Assembly (NCBI GenBank): GCA_019843655.1
Contig: JACDQD010000004.1
Location: forward strand, 27,725,872 to 27,789,871
Direction: 5' to 3'
DNA from: Lethocerus indicus
Lineage: Eukaryota > Arthropoda > Insecta > Hemiptera > Belostomatidae
Length of the DNA: 64,000 nt
Part shown: positions 36,801 through 48,700 of the stretch, in pieces
Layout: every line of letters starts with the position of its first letter
Numbering within the stretch: the stretch's first letter is position 1
Program-made: the position numbers and the translations under genes
The notes under the pieces: generated by a model
The model's input: the letters and a program-made list of their open reading frames with translations, nothing else
What the model was told of the DNA's origin: nothing
Database searches by the model: none

Positions 36801-39463
36801 CCTAATGACACAACAGATGATTTTACTCATTTGCGAACTTCGGGCGGCGTCCGGGGAATAAAAGAGTGGAGGCGCCTCCAGTAGTCGGCCGACGAACCTC
36901 TCGGACGAAATGAAGGTCAATCGGAAACCGCGGTCCAGGATCTAGGAGCAAGAGGAGAACTTTCTTCTCTCCAAAACTGAAATTCCCCTACAGCATATTG
37001 ACCGCACATATACAGCGTTTTAATCGGGGCAAGAATTTAATCCCTATTTAATCCCTAATTAGTGCCTCAATTATCAAGGACCAGTCCGCTCAAAAAACTT
37101 ACTGATGCCAGAAGGGAGAATGAGCATCATACACGAATATTCTGCATTCCTCCAGCGATTCATTGACTACACCGGAAGAAGTGATTACACGCGCATTTCC
37201 CCCCAAAGCCCGGCTGATTGGGGCGAAATTAAATTTTGTTTACCGCGAGCAGTTTCAAAATATATTATGGGGAAAGTAATATATACGATGACCATCGCCG
37301 AAACTGGTTTCAAAAATGGGTTCTTGTCTCTGCGGGTCGACGTGTTTAGTCTCGTTTTCTCTCGTTCTATTTCTAATTACGATTTAAACGTTCGTGGTGT
37401 AAATCTAATCGACTTCGGTTTACCTAAAAGAGAGTACTAGATATAGTGACATTTCTTCATGTATGACTAACGTAGGAATAAATAATTTTAGACGGCACTA
37501 TGAAATATATAATGTTTAATCGATATTATATTACATATTTCTATTTTAGCTCAAGTGGGCTCAGTCCTCAAGCTATAATAGATTAGGCGGAATAGCTAAT
37601 TGTACAATCTAATTAATACATTAATTATTATATCATACATAAATATTTATACGACAGTCAAACATTATTTTGTACACGAGTACTGGGTGTTACGTACGAT
37701 TGGTGCCAATTATTTACAGAGTGATTATACTTAAATTACACATCGAATAAAAAGTGCATCATATATCCGACCCGTAAGGCGCAACACACAGCCCAGTTTG
37801 TGATAGATTACTGCACAGACAGAGGCTGCTATGCACGACGCATTATATGAAGAAACATATAACAAATATAATACATTCACCTTATATTAATAACTACATA
37901 CATTACTAACACTTCGTTAATATATAACAAACTAAAGCGAAGTAGCACCATTAATTTATCTATAATTAACTAACATCTGATACATAATTGATTTATGCAT
38001 TTCGTCCTAAATGTCACTAAAATTACCTTAATGATAACAGTGATATTAAAACACATTCAGTCTCCAGCATGTTCTAAAAGTTTTCTGTTTATATCAATGT
38101 CTATATAAACAACTAAGACGACAATTAGACATAAATGATGTTTTCAAATAAATGACCTTATGGCACAATAAAATTCAACACAGATCCTTTAGAAAGAGCA
38201 GTCTAACATCACAACAGAGTTGCACTTGAAACATTGGGTAATATATGTATTGTTATATATGTACATATTAGTAGATATAAACATTTAAATTTTTCATTAC
38301 TTTCCACAAGTTACTTCTGGCAAAGTAATTTACCAAATATTGGAGTTTGATTCATTGTACAATATGAGTGCATTAACTTTACATCATAAAACACACAAAT
38401 ACGCTATTGTTATTCTATACATAAATATTACACATCAACACATAAATTCTACATTTAAAAAAATTGTACACACCATCTAGGTGATTTATACACAGAAATT
38501 AAAGCTACACCGAAGTCTAGTGCTATCGTTACTTTTTCTCAAAATTAATATTCAGTTAAAAACTGAAAACTTATCAAATACCATCAAGTATATATAAGCT
38601 ATATGATTCAAATGTACAGATTTAAGGACAAATATATTTAGGGGGTGCATTTTATATAAAATAGTGAGTTTGAATTTTATCTTTCCCATTAGAAATAATA
38701 CAAACATTTAAAGTATATTCTTAAGAACATATATTAATCTGAAATTGTCTCTCTCATGGATATGAAATTGTATTTCATTAACATACTGTGTTTACATAAT
38801 AAAATATTCTCAAAGTATGTAAATTACGAATTTTCACTGACACTGGATTTTTTTTTCAATTATGCACACTCACATATTTCTCTAGCTTACCAAATTTATA
38901 TTATATTAAAATATCCTGTTAATTTAATTCAGAATAACATTCAATAATAAAACAGTATTATTATATGGGTTTTAAAGAAACTTAATAAATATATTTTACA
39001 GTCAAATAAATATATAGGCACTGGATAAAACATATTGCAATAATAATATTCAATCATGAGGAAATAAGTTACTTTGAAAATGGATAAAATTAGAAATAAC
39101 GAATGAGAGAGGAAAGGTGAAACAAAGTCAACAAGGAAAGATTGTGAATGAGTTTTATAGATATGGTAGAATGGGCAGCATGTTTGAACTAAGCAACTGC
39201 AAACCTGAAACAATATTTTTTAAGGTATTATAAACGTAGTAAAATACGCTCTTAAAAATATTTCTAGTTCAATGATTGCAAAAATAATTTAATTTAAAAT
39301 AGGTAAACAAAGAATCATTCAACTTTAATTAATATAGAAAAATAAGAGCACAATCGAACCCCATGTTTGAGTTTGCTTTGCATTTTTCACATTCTGCTGA
39401 TGTTATATAAAATAAAAATTGTCGTAATTAATGTTGTATAAATATATATGGACAATCTACATA

Positions 39464-39469
39464 TTTATT
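39464..39469 (-). terminator. Candidate poly(A) signal of sNPFR
   Basis: AATAAA on the minus strand 138 nt after the predicted TAA. Two ATTAAA variants lie closer (about 39571-39583) but only about 25-35 nt after the stop. Confidence 0.4.
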
Positions 39470-39606
39470 TTTTTTAAATCTACCAGTTTTTAGTACAAGT
39501 GAAACACAGGAATATAAATGGACATATATCATTTTGATGATGAATGGACAACATAAATAAATTTCGAATTTTTAATATTTAATGCATATAATCATACTCA
39601 CCGTAT

Positions 39607-39774
39607 TTAGAGTACTTGTGGTTGTTTTGAAAGATTGCTATCAACAGACTCGTTATCGTCGTCGGCGACTACGTTGTCTATATGAACGCCGTCTTCGCCC
39701 ACCGTGTATGCAACCAGCACAACTTCCACGCTGTCATGGGTCCTAAGTTTACCACTACCCAGGCTATCATCGGT
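39607..39774 (-). CDS. sNPFR: Predicted last exon of sNPFR (acidic tail)
   Basis: A 56-codon open stretch after an AG at 39776-39775, entry phase 0, that joins in frame to the donor at 40633. It encodes TDDSLGSGKLRTHDSVEVVL, then a Val/Asp-rich acidic end (VVADDDNESVDSN) and TAA at 39609-39607. GC-rich codons in AT-rich surroundings, and an AATAAA 138 nt later, support it. The acceptor has only a modest pyrimidine tract. An alternative is that the 40.6-kb exon is terminal and this is a coding-like chance stretch. Confidence 0.62.
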   Translation of the reverse strand, partial: TDDSLGSGKLRTHDSVEVVLVAYTVGEDGVHIDNVVADDDNESVDSNLSKQPQVL

Positions 39775-42700
39775 CTTCAACCAAGCAAATAATGTATTTC
39801 TCGTTCAAAGGCCGTTTTCAGATGGGATTTTAAATTGATTTTTATTTCTAAACCTTTACTTTTAGGCCGCAATATGCCCGGATTTACCGAATTCGTTTTT
39901 GCGTTTACGTAAATGCTTTCTTCCGAAAATGACAATACTCTATTGCACACTGTGATTGAGAAATGTAATGGAATATTCGCCTAATATAATTTTTCAAACA
40001 ATTACGGAAATTTAGCCTAAGTGAAAAGATAGAGTTCTAACCACATATCTCCTTTCTTTCTATAATGAATATAACAATTAGGGCTAAGATGAAATGAATC
40101 CCTTATTAAACCAATATTCGATCCATATATGTTCCTTTTTGAATATACTTTCAGGTTTTAGTAATGTAAAAAAATGTTTGGGAATCCCGAAAATAACACA
40201 TATTTCAAACCCTTGTATTTAGTGCCCTAATGATAATAATAATAATAATTGTAAATCTTAAATAGAAATACGTTTCACATTATGCATTAAAAATCACAAA
40301 GGCTATATTTTACATTGGACTTTGAAAAGTTTAACCGAAGTTCGGTCGCCATCGCTCGTGAAATTCGTACATTTGGTCCTACGCTGGACCGATTTCGGCT
40401 TCTCAACGTCCGACCAGCGACGGACTAGCGATTTTACCCGTCGAATCAGGTTGGCAATATTACGAACTTTATAGTCACGAAACCGTCGAATTGCACAGGT
40501 CCGAAACCGGTCTTTGTTAGGACTAGGAAGTAGAAATTTGCGTTTGAAACGAAACAGACGACAATATAAAATCCTGAAAGGTTGTGTATTCCCCGTTTAT
40601 ATTTTAAACTACGAAGACGGAGGTACTTCTTACGTTTGACTGATTATTGAGGGTGGACGTTGTGGTTGTGGTCGGTGAGTGGTTGTTGTTCTGTACGACG
40701 ATGCTGTTCGAAGTGGATATGATCAGTGTCGTCTCCTGACATGTCGTGGTTGTCTCTTGTTGGCCGTTGCACTTGCGCCTGGCCGACTCACGCCGTGTCC
40801 TGCCCGAGCCGCCGCCCCCGAGGCTCCCCGACTTCCGCTTCGAGTCGCCGTGGTCGCCGCCCCCGAAGCCGGCGTTCATCAGGATGCTGCCCCAGCTGTT
40901 GATGCACGGCAACACCTTCCAACACCATACACGAGATATACTAGAGTGTACACAACTAGCCGAGTTAACTGCTCAAACATAGAGCTTCTTCGAGAAATTA
41001 AAAATAAGTAACTTTCTTACAAATAAAGTTGCTCCATCTAATGGTCCAATATTAAATAATAAATAATCTTTTTTTTTTTAACTTTTTTATTTTTGCACAA
41101 TCAACCTATACAGTTATGGGTGCAATTGATACATGTATTTATTTCGGCGTGTTAGTCACGACAAAGAAACCACCCAATGATGGCGCTTTTGACATGTTTT
41201 AACATGTGAGGTGATCTCTGGGCCAGTGGCGTTTAAGCCGTCGTGGTGGTGATAGTGGACGGGTAGAAGAAGAGAGGGACTGAACGAGTGGATTTGGATG
41301 TGGGGAGAGGCGGGAGTGGAATTTAAGGAAGAGTGATTTTGCGACTTCGTCGACTGTCGGTATGTTGAGGTCATTATGGATTGTTCGGTTAGAAACATAC
41401 CAGGGAGCATTAAGGATGGTACGAAGGACTTTTGATTGGAATCTCTGGATGCGGGCGATGTTGGATTTCTTAGCGGAACCCCATAAGTAAGTCCATGTCG
41501 GTTTTAAAATGGTTTTGTATATTGTAAGTTTGTTGTCTACCGTCAGTTTTGATGTCTTTTTCAATAGAGGTCTCAGCAGTCCAAACTTGCGGTTAAGGTC
41601 TGTTCTTTTGAGACGCGTATGGGGGTTCCACGTGAGTAATAAATAATCAATTATTAAATTATTAATCTACGATTCGATTAAAACTTCAATATTATAGCGC
41701 GGCCGTGTCCGACCATAAATTTCAAAAAGGCGATATATACCAATCGAGGCCTGACTAATCGGCCCCCGTCACGGCGAAGCTTTATAAATCGATGTTGTAC
41801 AACATCAATCGTTTACGAGTGTCCATTTTTCGGTCGGATCGTGTATACCGGCCGATAACTCGGTGATTAAACTGTCGGGTCAACCGGCCGGCCCATTGTA
41901 TTAACTTTTATAAACAACAAGCGGTGTCGTTTGAAGTGACCCCCCCCCCCAACAACGCCTGTTTATTGTGCGCCAAATGTTTGTTGACACTTCAAAGTTG
42001 TTGAGGGACCGGGCCGGCCCGATATTGACCGGCGAGATAACAGGCCCCACTGGCCGTATCGCAAGGCCCGTGTAAACCTCGGCACTTACTTTGATATACA
42101 CGTACCACTTCGACCGCGGGCCCACGCCCCCTATGGCACCGACGACCCAATTAATTAATAGCAACCTGCGCACGGAACAATTATACACAAACACTACTCG
42201 CAACTTAACCATAGGCGGCGGAAGATAGAGATGAATGCGCTGGAACAACTATCCCGGGATAATGGAGAAAGAGAAATAAATCAGTGAATCAACTTAAGAG
42301 TGGGGAAGGAGGATGAAGGATGAACGGCATAGGGCGCCATAAGTGCAGGACTAGTTTTGGTTATCCCACATTCACTCTTATGTTTGACTATCCACTAGTA
42401 TGTTTCAATTAGAGAACCTCAATTTTCAACTACATCCTCGATTAACTACGTCCAACTGCGAAATTCCTTGGAGCAAAAAGAATGGATGTTTAAATCGCTA
42501 TATCGTTCATAACGGCGTGTTGCACGTTAATCTCGTTACCACATATTCTAAACAGCGTGGAGCCCGAGGGAAATTATGTACTATTTTCCGCTGTTCGCCT
42601 TTCACTCACTTCATCTCGGCAAAAGAAACGACAGTGTGAGCGTTATCTCTTGAAGCCCTTGACCTTTCAAATTGAAATTAAAAAAGCAAGAAAATATTGT

Positions 42701-45700
42701 TCTCGAGCCAACTCATGCGGACATTTTCGATACTTTTGAACACTTCGACACAACGACCTCCAATCGGGGCCAAGCCTAACCCAGCGATTTTTTGGTAATT
42801 AATAACTGGGATACTAAAATTTCCATTTTCTATGCGAGCAAAATTGAAACGTCAGCATTGCTTCCTTCAGGCGTACTGAACGTATTATTAGAGTTGTCAT
42901 GACGTGAAACAGCGATTATAACATTTTTGAGGAAAAAACATCCCATTGTTCAGTCTCAGCGTATCCCGAGTCTCACAAGTTACATTTCCCGCGTACGTGA
43001 GCCGGAAATAAAACAGCAGGACACATTTCTCTACAATCCATTTCTCAACAATCAACGCGCTCTTAAATTAACTCATATATGCTTTATGCATACATTATGG
43101 TAGCTTTTTTGTTCCTGGTTAAACTATATATTTAATTAGTTTCAGAAATAAATTAAAAATTACTTATTGAAAAGAATTAATTAATAGGAAAGTTTTTTAT
43201 ACGCGTCTGAAATATTCGGCACACTATGACCGAGTTAAATATTAAACCGAGAGCCGCTTCAAATCCCTTTTGTAAATCTATTTGGCCTTATATCGATAAA
43301 CGTTATCGTAATAAAAGGAGTATGTGTAGAAGTATTAATATTTCAACCGTCGCTGGAGCCCGTCATAAATGTCACTTCCGATAGGCTGAGTTTCGCTCTT
43401 CCGTGGAAGGCTCACACCGTTTCCTTCCTATAGCTCAATTTATATCTCGCTTCAGCAACGACTCTATTGCCTTTCCGTTGTCACACAAAATATATGAATT
43501 CAATATTTCCTTTACTATTCCTATTTATTTTTTTCTTGAAATGTAATAACCCTTTAATTTTACAGTAACTTTTATCACTATACGACCGATTAGGTAGATA
43601 ACCCAAAACTAAAATAAACCGGTAATATTCTCCAAAATGTTCATTGCATAGTTTATAAATACTACTATTTCAGTTACATAAAAGGTACTGATAAATATTT
43701 CTATTAATTTGATAATTGGTACAGTACTTCATTGAAAGCGCACTCCTAGTCTGAATTGTTATTATACATTTAATTTTCATGATACATCGGATGTGGTTTG
43801 TCAACGTGATAGACGAAAAAAGCAATTTACGAAAGGACAAATTGGCAAATCGCCGTTTCATTGATTCAATTCGTAAATATTAAAGATTGACAAAAGCAAC
43901 GACGGAGCGATAGGACGGCTTTTTCCAAACCGAATGGAAAATTGTTTTTTAATAGCGGCAAAAGAAAGTGGTCGCCAGAATGATATATGAATCAAATAGA
44001 AGAACTAACATCCGACTTTTGAGATAACACTTGAACACTCGAGGGCGTCTGAACGGAGGCTCTGGTCAAGAAAATAAGAGAGATAAGGGTCGATCTTTGA
44101 CTGCAGTTCCCGGAATCTTTACAGAAACGACTTTATATTCGATTGATGCAAGCCGGCCGAATTTAATTAACTCGCTAAGCGCCGAAATTAATCTCCAATA
44201 TCCACCTATCCATGCAGTGGACTAATAAACAGTTCCCAGAATTAGTTTCCGGAATTATTTTACCGTAGACTTGGTGTGTTTCTCTCTCCTCTCGCTGGTT
44301 TGGTCTGAAACAGAAACACACGAAATCTAATGTACTCGAACCCCTCGCAGACCACAATACAGGTATTTTAAAAATATTTTACTTTTGAGCAAATACAAGT
44401 ACAAATTATTATATCATTAGACTCCAAATTAAATGATCAAAACTCGTACCTAAAAACCGCAATAAAAAAGAATTGATCGCCAAATATTTATCCAATTTTA
44501 ATTAGTATCGGATGTTGTTAATGAGTGATTGAATATTAAAAATATGTATTTAAGTTATTAAAATGAATTCAGTATATAAATGAATGGAAAACACTAAGCC
44601 GTCTGGGATGTCACTGTCACCGTAGTTATTTTCCAGTGGCGAATGCGTTTTGAATATAATGAAAACAGCGGCGAGTAAATTAATTAAAAGCGCCGGTCTC
44701 TCCCCACTGAGTTTTACAACCTGACTATCAATTTTGTTATTATTTCCACCTCCCCAGAAATAACGAAGGCTCAGGGTGTCCGTCTCGCTTATTCCACAAT
44801 GGATTAGACAACCGAGGCCTCTCTTCCACTTGCACAACGGTGCAAAATTAATTCCGAAGAAATGGAATTTTCCTTTCCGTTCAGACAATAAATACAACAG
44901 CCGTAGAGAGACGTGTCACAAAAGTTGGAACGTTAAGATAAAATAGACGATTGGGAACGGCATTCCAAACCCAACGCGGATCCCTAAAAACTTACCTTAA
45001 ATTGGCAAATACTCCCTAACATAACAATTATTAAATATGTACAAAATGGTGTATTGCAACAAATGATTATTGCTAATGTTGAAGAGTTAAGTTGTAAATA
45101 AGGCAATACAGTTTAAAGGAATTTAATCAAAACGCACTGATGTTATATTTTGGATTGAGTGTTTCTCAATATACATAAAATTCAGGTTATAAAACATTTA
45201 TGCCTACTGTAGAATTATCATACTGGGAAGTATTGAAGTTTGAGACGGTGTGCGGAATGTAGATATAGGTGTAGAATATTGATCCATGTTGCATGAGTAG
45301 AGGGATCTTGACTGAGGGAGCAGTCATCTGGGATTGAACCGGAAACCGACGACGCAAGAGAAGACCTCGCTACAGCAACGGCTCCTTAACGTCGTTGCAA
45401 TTTAAACTTAAACCGGACTGACCCGGATTCCTGTCCCTTCGGCGGACCGAATGAATTTTCTTCAAGTCGCAAGTTTTAATTTGCGGCAAAAATGAGATCG
45501 TATAACTGCAGAAAGGACAGAAGATTTACAATTTTGTAATAATACAAGGTCAGTCGAAGTTTCTTTCTCACGGACGGTTTACTGCCGTGTAGGAGTTTAA
45601 AATGTGCTCAAGTTTCACCTAAATGAACGAAAATTCGAGAGTTTTGATCAAATACTTTCCCGAGCAATACGAGTAAACTTAGACCTAATAGTCATGTTCA

Positions 45701-48700
45701 TAAATGTATTGAAAAGCCCGCGGGCCGGCATGCTTTTCTAAAACATTTACATGTCGTCTACGATATCCTATGTATATCTAACGAAAAAGTAAAGTATTTC
45801 TAATTAAGATTTGTAATTTGCATGGCTCGAATCTGGGAGTAACTTCAGTTGCAAATTTAGGATATAGAAATAACCTACGCTCGGGGGAACCACCCCGGAG
45901 GATAAACATAGACCGCTAGAAGTAAAAGCGGTGGTTGAAATATGGGGTGAGTGGCCGATGTCTGGACGAGGAGCTGAAACGTGTGGTTATGGCTGGGGAT
46001 GCGAGGCTCGGCTCGAGTCCTCCAATTGTGCCGGGACCAGTGACGCCTAAAAGGGTGCCCGGGATCAGCCGGCTTTCTTATGCTAAACAGCGTTCTCGCA
46101 CACACAAGCGTGCAAACACACAATTCTCTCTTCGGGTCCGCCGCACTTTTGTCACCGATACGATAACACCCTTTGTGCGCTCGTATTTAGCCGAGTAATG
46201 CGTGCATAACTTACAGGAAAAGCGTTTAAAAAAAAACGAAATTTATGGATCTATCGGTACTGACTATACGGTAGATTTTCTGGCTTCACTTACCCACTCG
46301 GATGTAACCATTTTTTAGATTTTAATTACGAAGTGAAATACACAGCTATTCGCGTACCACTGGAACATCCTGTCTGTACTATCAGAGTATAGTATTTATT
46401 TATTTACTAACGACCTAGATTTAACCGGCTTACCTGTTTGAACTCTTTGCGAAAGTTGTCGTTGAGCCAGGCGTAGAGGAAGGGGTTGTAACAAGTCGAG
46501 GACATGGCGATGGCGTGGACAGTGAAAAACGTGAGGTAGTAGAACCTCCAGCTGCTGGTCGGTATGTAAATGTCGTTGAGGAAGTTGATCAGGTTGAGCG
46601 GAAGCCAGGAGACGCCGAATATAGTGACCATGGCGATCAGCATCCTGTTCGTGCGCCGTTTCCTCTCGCGGTCGGTCTCCTCCTTCCGGCTAGTCTTCGT
46701 GCCCGGCTTGCTCCTCGCCCTGTCGTTCAGCTTCACGCTCACTTTAACGTAGCAGAAGACGATCACGAAAAACGGCAGCACGAACTGGAGGACCGCAGTC
46801 ACGCCGCCGTACGCCTGCAAACAACCCAGGCCTAGTAGACCCAACAGAGAATTCCACTACCCTCGATATTGAAACCAGTTCTTGGTTTCGGTTTCAAACA
46901 TCATAATCCCCCACGGGGATCTTATCCCCTCTAAGTAATTCATCATGAAACTCACTGCAAAATCTCAGTTACAGTTCTATCAATTTCAACACCTTTGGCC
47001 GTCCTTATCGGCCACATAAGAAACACAAATAACCCAGATAGCTTTTCCTCGAGTTTATATTTATTTAAAAAAATATTTTAATCGGTTCTCCATATTTTTT
47101 GTTATACAACTCGTGAGTAATTGTGCCTCGATGTGCCTAAATGCTATATGAGTAAAGTGATTCAAGTAGGTAATACTAACACATACATATTATGTGGATA
47201 CATATCGTACACTGAAAATAAACTGTCGATAGTTTGATTTGTCCGATAACTTGACTCGAGTTGTCCGCGGTCAAACGGAGAAACCTTACTATTCCCTTGC
47301 TGTGGGGTCGGTACGGGCTCCCGCACGTTAGGAGAAGTCTTACATGAATTTCCCGGCATTTATAACTCCAGTCTAGCCTTTTTGCACAAAATCGCATTTG
47401 AAGAATGATTATTGGATAAAAATTGTAACGTGTTGTTTACATCGCTGCTAATTTTCAATTTTCTTCTGTTATTCTCTGGCAAAAAATATTTACTTGCCAT
47501 GCGTATCTATCACTTTATTAAATTTAATAATTTAATATTGTAGTGGAGGGGAAAGCGCGCTGTTTACAATATTAATAAATTTGTTACATTCTATCTTATT
47601 CGGGTTTCGGTCGGGATGATAAAAAACATAGGATCTACCGTGCTAGTCCGTCCGTATAAAACCAGCGTGGGAATATTCGTTAATTATAACGAGTGGTTGT
47701 AGAAGCTGGGTGCCGGAGAGATCGAAAAAAAATTTAAATTTGAAAAGGCTGCGCCCGAGTTATTAGATAACGCATTAAAGCCAGCTCACGTACTCGCGTT
47801 CTGATGAATATCTCATAGTTGTGCTCATTTATATTTTATTCACTCTGTGTATGAGCGCAACTCGCTTGATGTCGTTATTTGAAGTTTTAAAACTTGCGAT
47901 ACAATATAATCTTATCTATTTGCATAAATTCTATATCGCACAAAAATTAAACAAACGTGGAAGAAGTATTTTTAAATGAAACATATATACATATGTATAT
48001 GGATATACAACACTTAATTGTTGCTACATTGTTCAACGTAGTAAAGTAAAATAAATAACGTGAATCCTGAAAGGATGTGATGGGAACGTTGTCACTGAAA
48101 CTTGAAAAGAAAATTTTGGATCTTATAAGATTAGATTCATTGTTTCTTTTGACCATATGATTTGATAGACAGAACTTTGGAATTCGTCATAGTTTCATTG
48201 TATTCGAGAGATATACTGTGAAGCATCTGTTCCATTTACTGTCGTAGTATTACTTTATAAGAGTCATAATGAAGTACCGGTGATATATTTACAATTCATC
48301 CATTTTCATTCGTACAGATGGGAGTCCTGTCAAAACCGGTAGTCCGTGGTGCGTGGAATTTGGGAAAATATATAACGCATTTAAATTTATGGAAGATATG
48401 CAAAATTATTCTAAATTCAATATACAATGAAAGGAAATTTCATTTTTCCGACCTTCCTTTGCGGCCACTTTGCAATCCTTTGAAGCCTGCTCCGAATATT
48501 GCCAATCTAATTTACATTTACATCGCGCGTCCCATTTTTTTGCAATCCTTCAGAAATATTGGTAACATATTCAATATCAATTATACAAATATTTTACTAC
48601 ATTAAAAGGTATTTTTTTCAATATTTTCAATAACTATTCGGAATAAATGTAGTTTATTGAAATTTCTAATCCTCCAATATATAGAAGGCAAATATTGTAC

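Larger units (their letters stand above)
17518..39463. other. 22-kb region without a supported gene
   Basis: No protein or RNA gene could be supported. It contains a (GA)n microsatellite at 19319-19353, a CA-type repeat at about 21277-21302, an 18-bp direct repeat at 24416/24477, a possible promoter and 5' exon at 23661-23880, degenerate foldback-arm relatives at 27065-27105 and 33283-33320, a perfect hairpin at 33867-33890, and a very AT-rich stretch from about 37.4 to 39.6 kb beyond the receptor's 3' end. Several GC-rich patches (23.8-24.0, 28.6-28.8, 32.3-32.5, 35.6-35.9 kb) open long frames on both strands with no recognisable product. Confidence 0.5.
40916..46433 (-). other. sNPFR intron holding two transposon insertions
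   Basis: 5.5-kb intron, GTAAGC...GTTGGAAG. It holds the truncated LINE at 41069-41636 and the foldback derivative at 44274-44363, plus a GC-richer stretch at 41.7-42.2 kb with an 11-nt C run near 41940. No further exon recognised. Confidence 0.75.

Noticed and set aside
37105..37440. 111-codon plus-strand frame
   Set aside because: No domain, no splice or promoter support; consistent with chance in 64 kb and six frames.
40679..41011. Plus-strand frames opposite the sNPFR tail exon
   Set aside because: Antisense shadows of the coding exon at 40634-40915.
45300..45390. Possible minus-strand tRNA (GGTTCAATCCCAG box)
   Set aside because: The flanking bases do not pair as a T-arm and no cloverleaf with an acceptor stem could be drawn.
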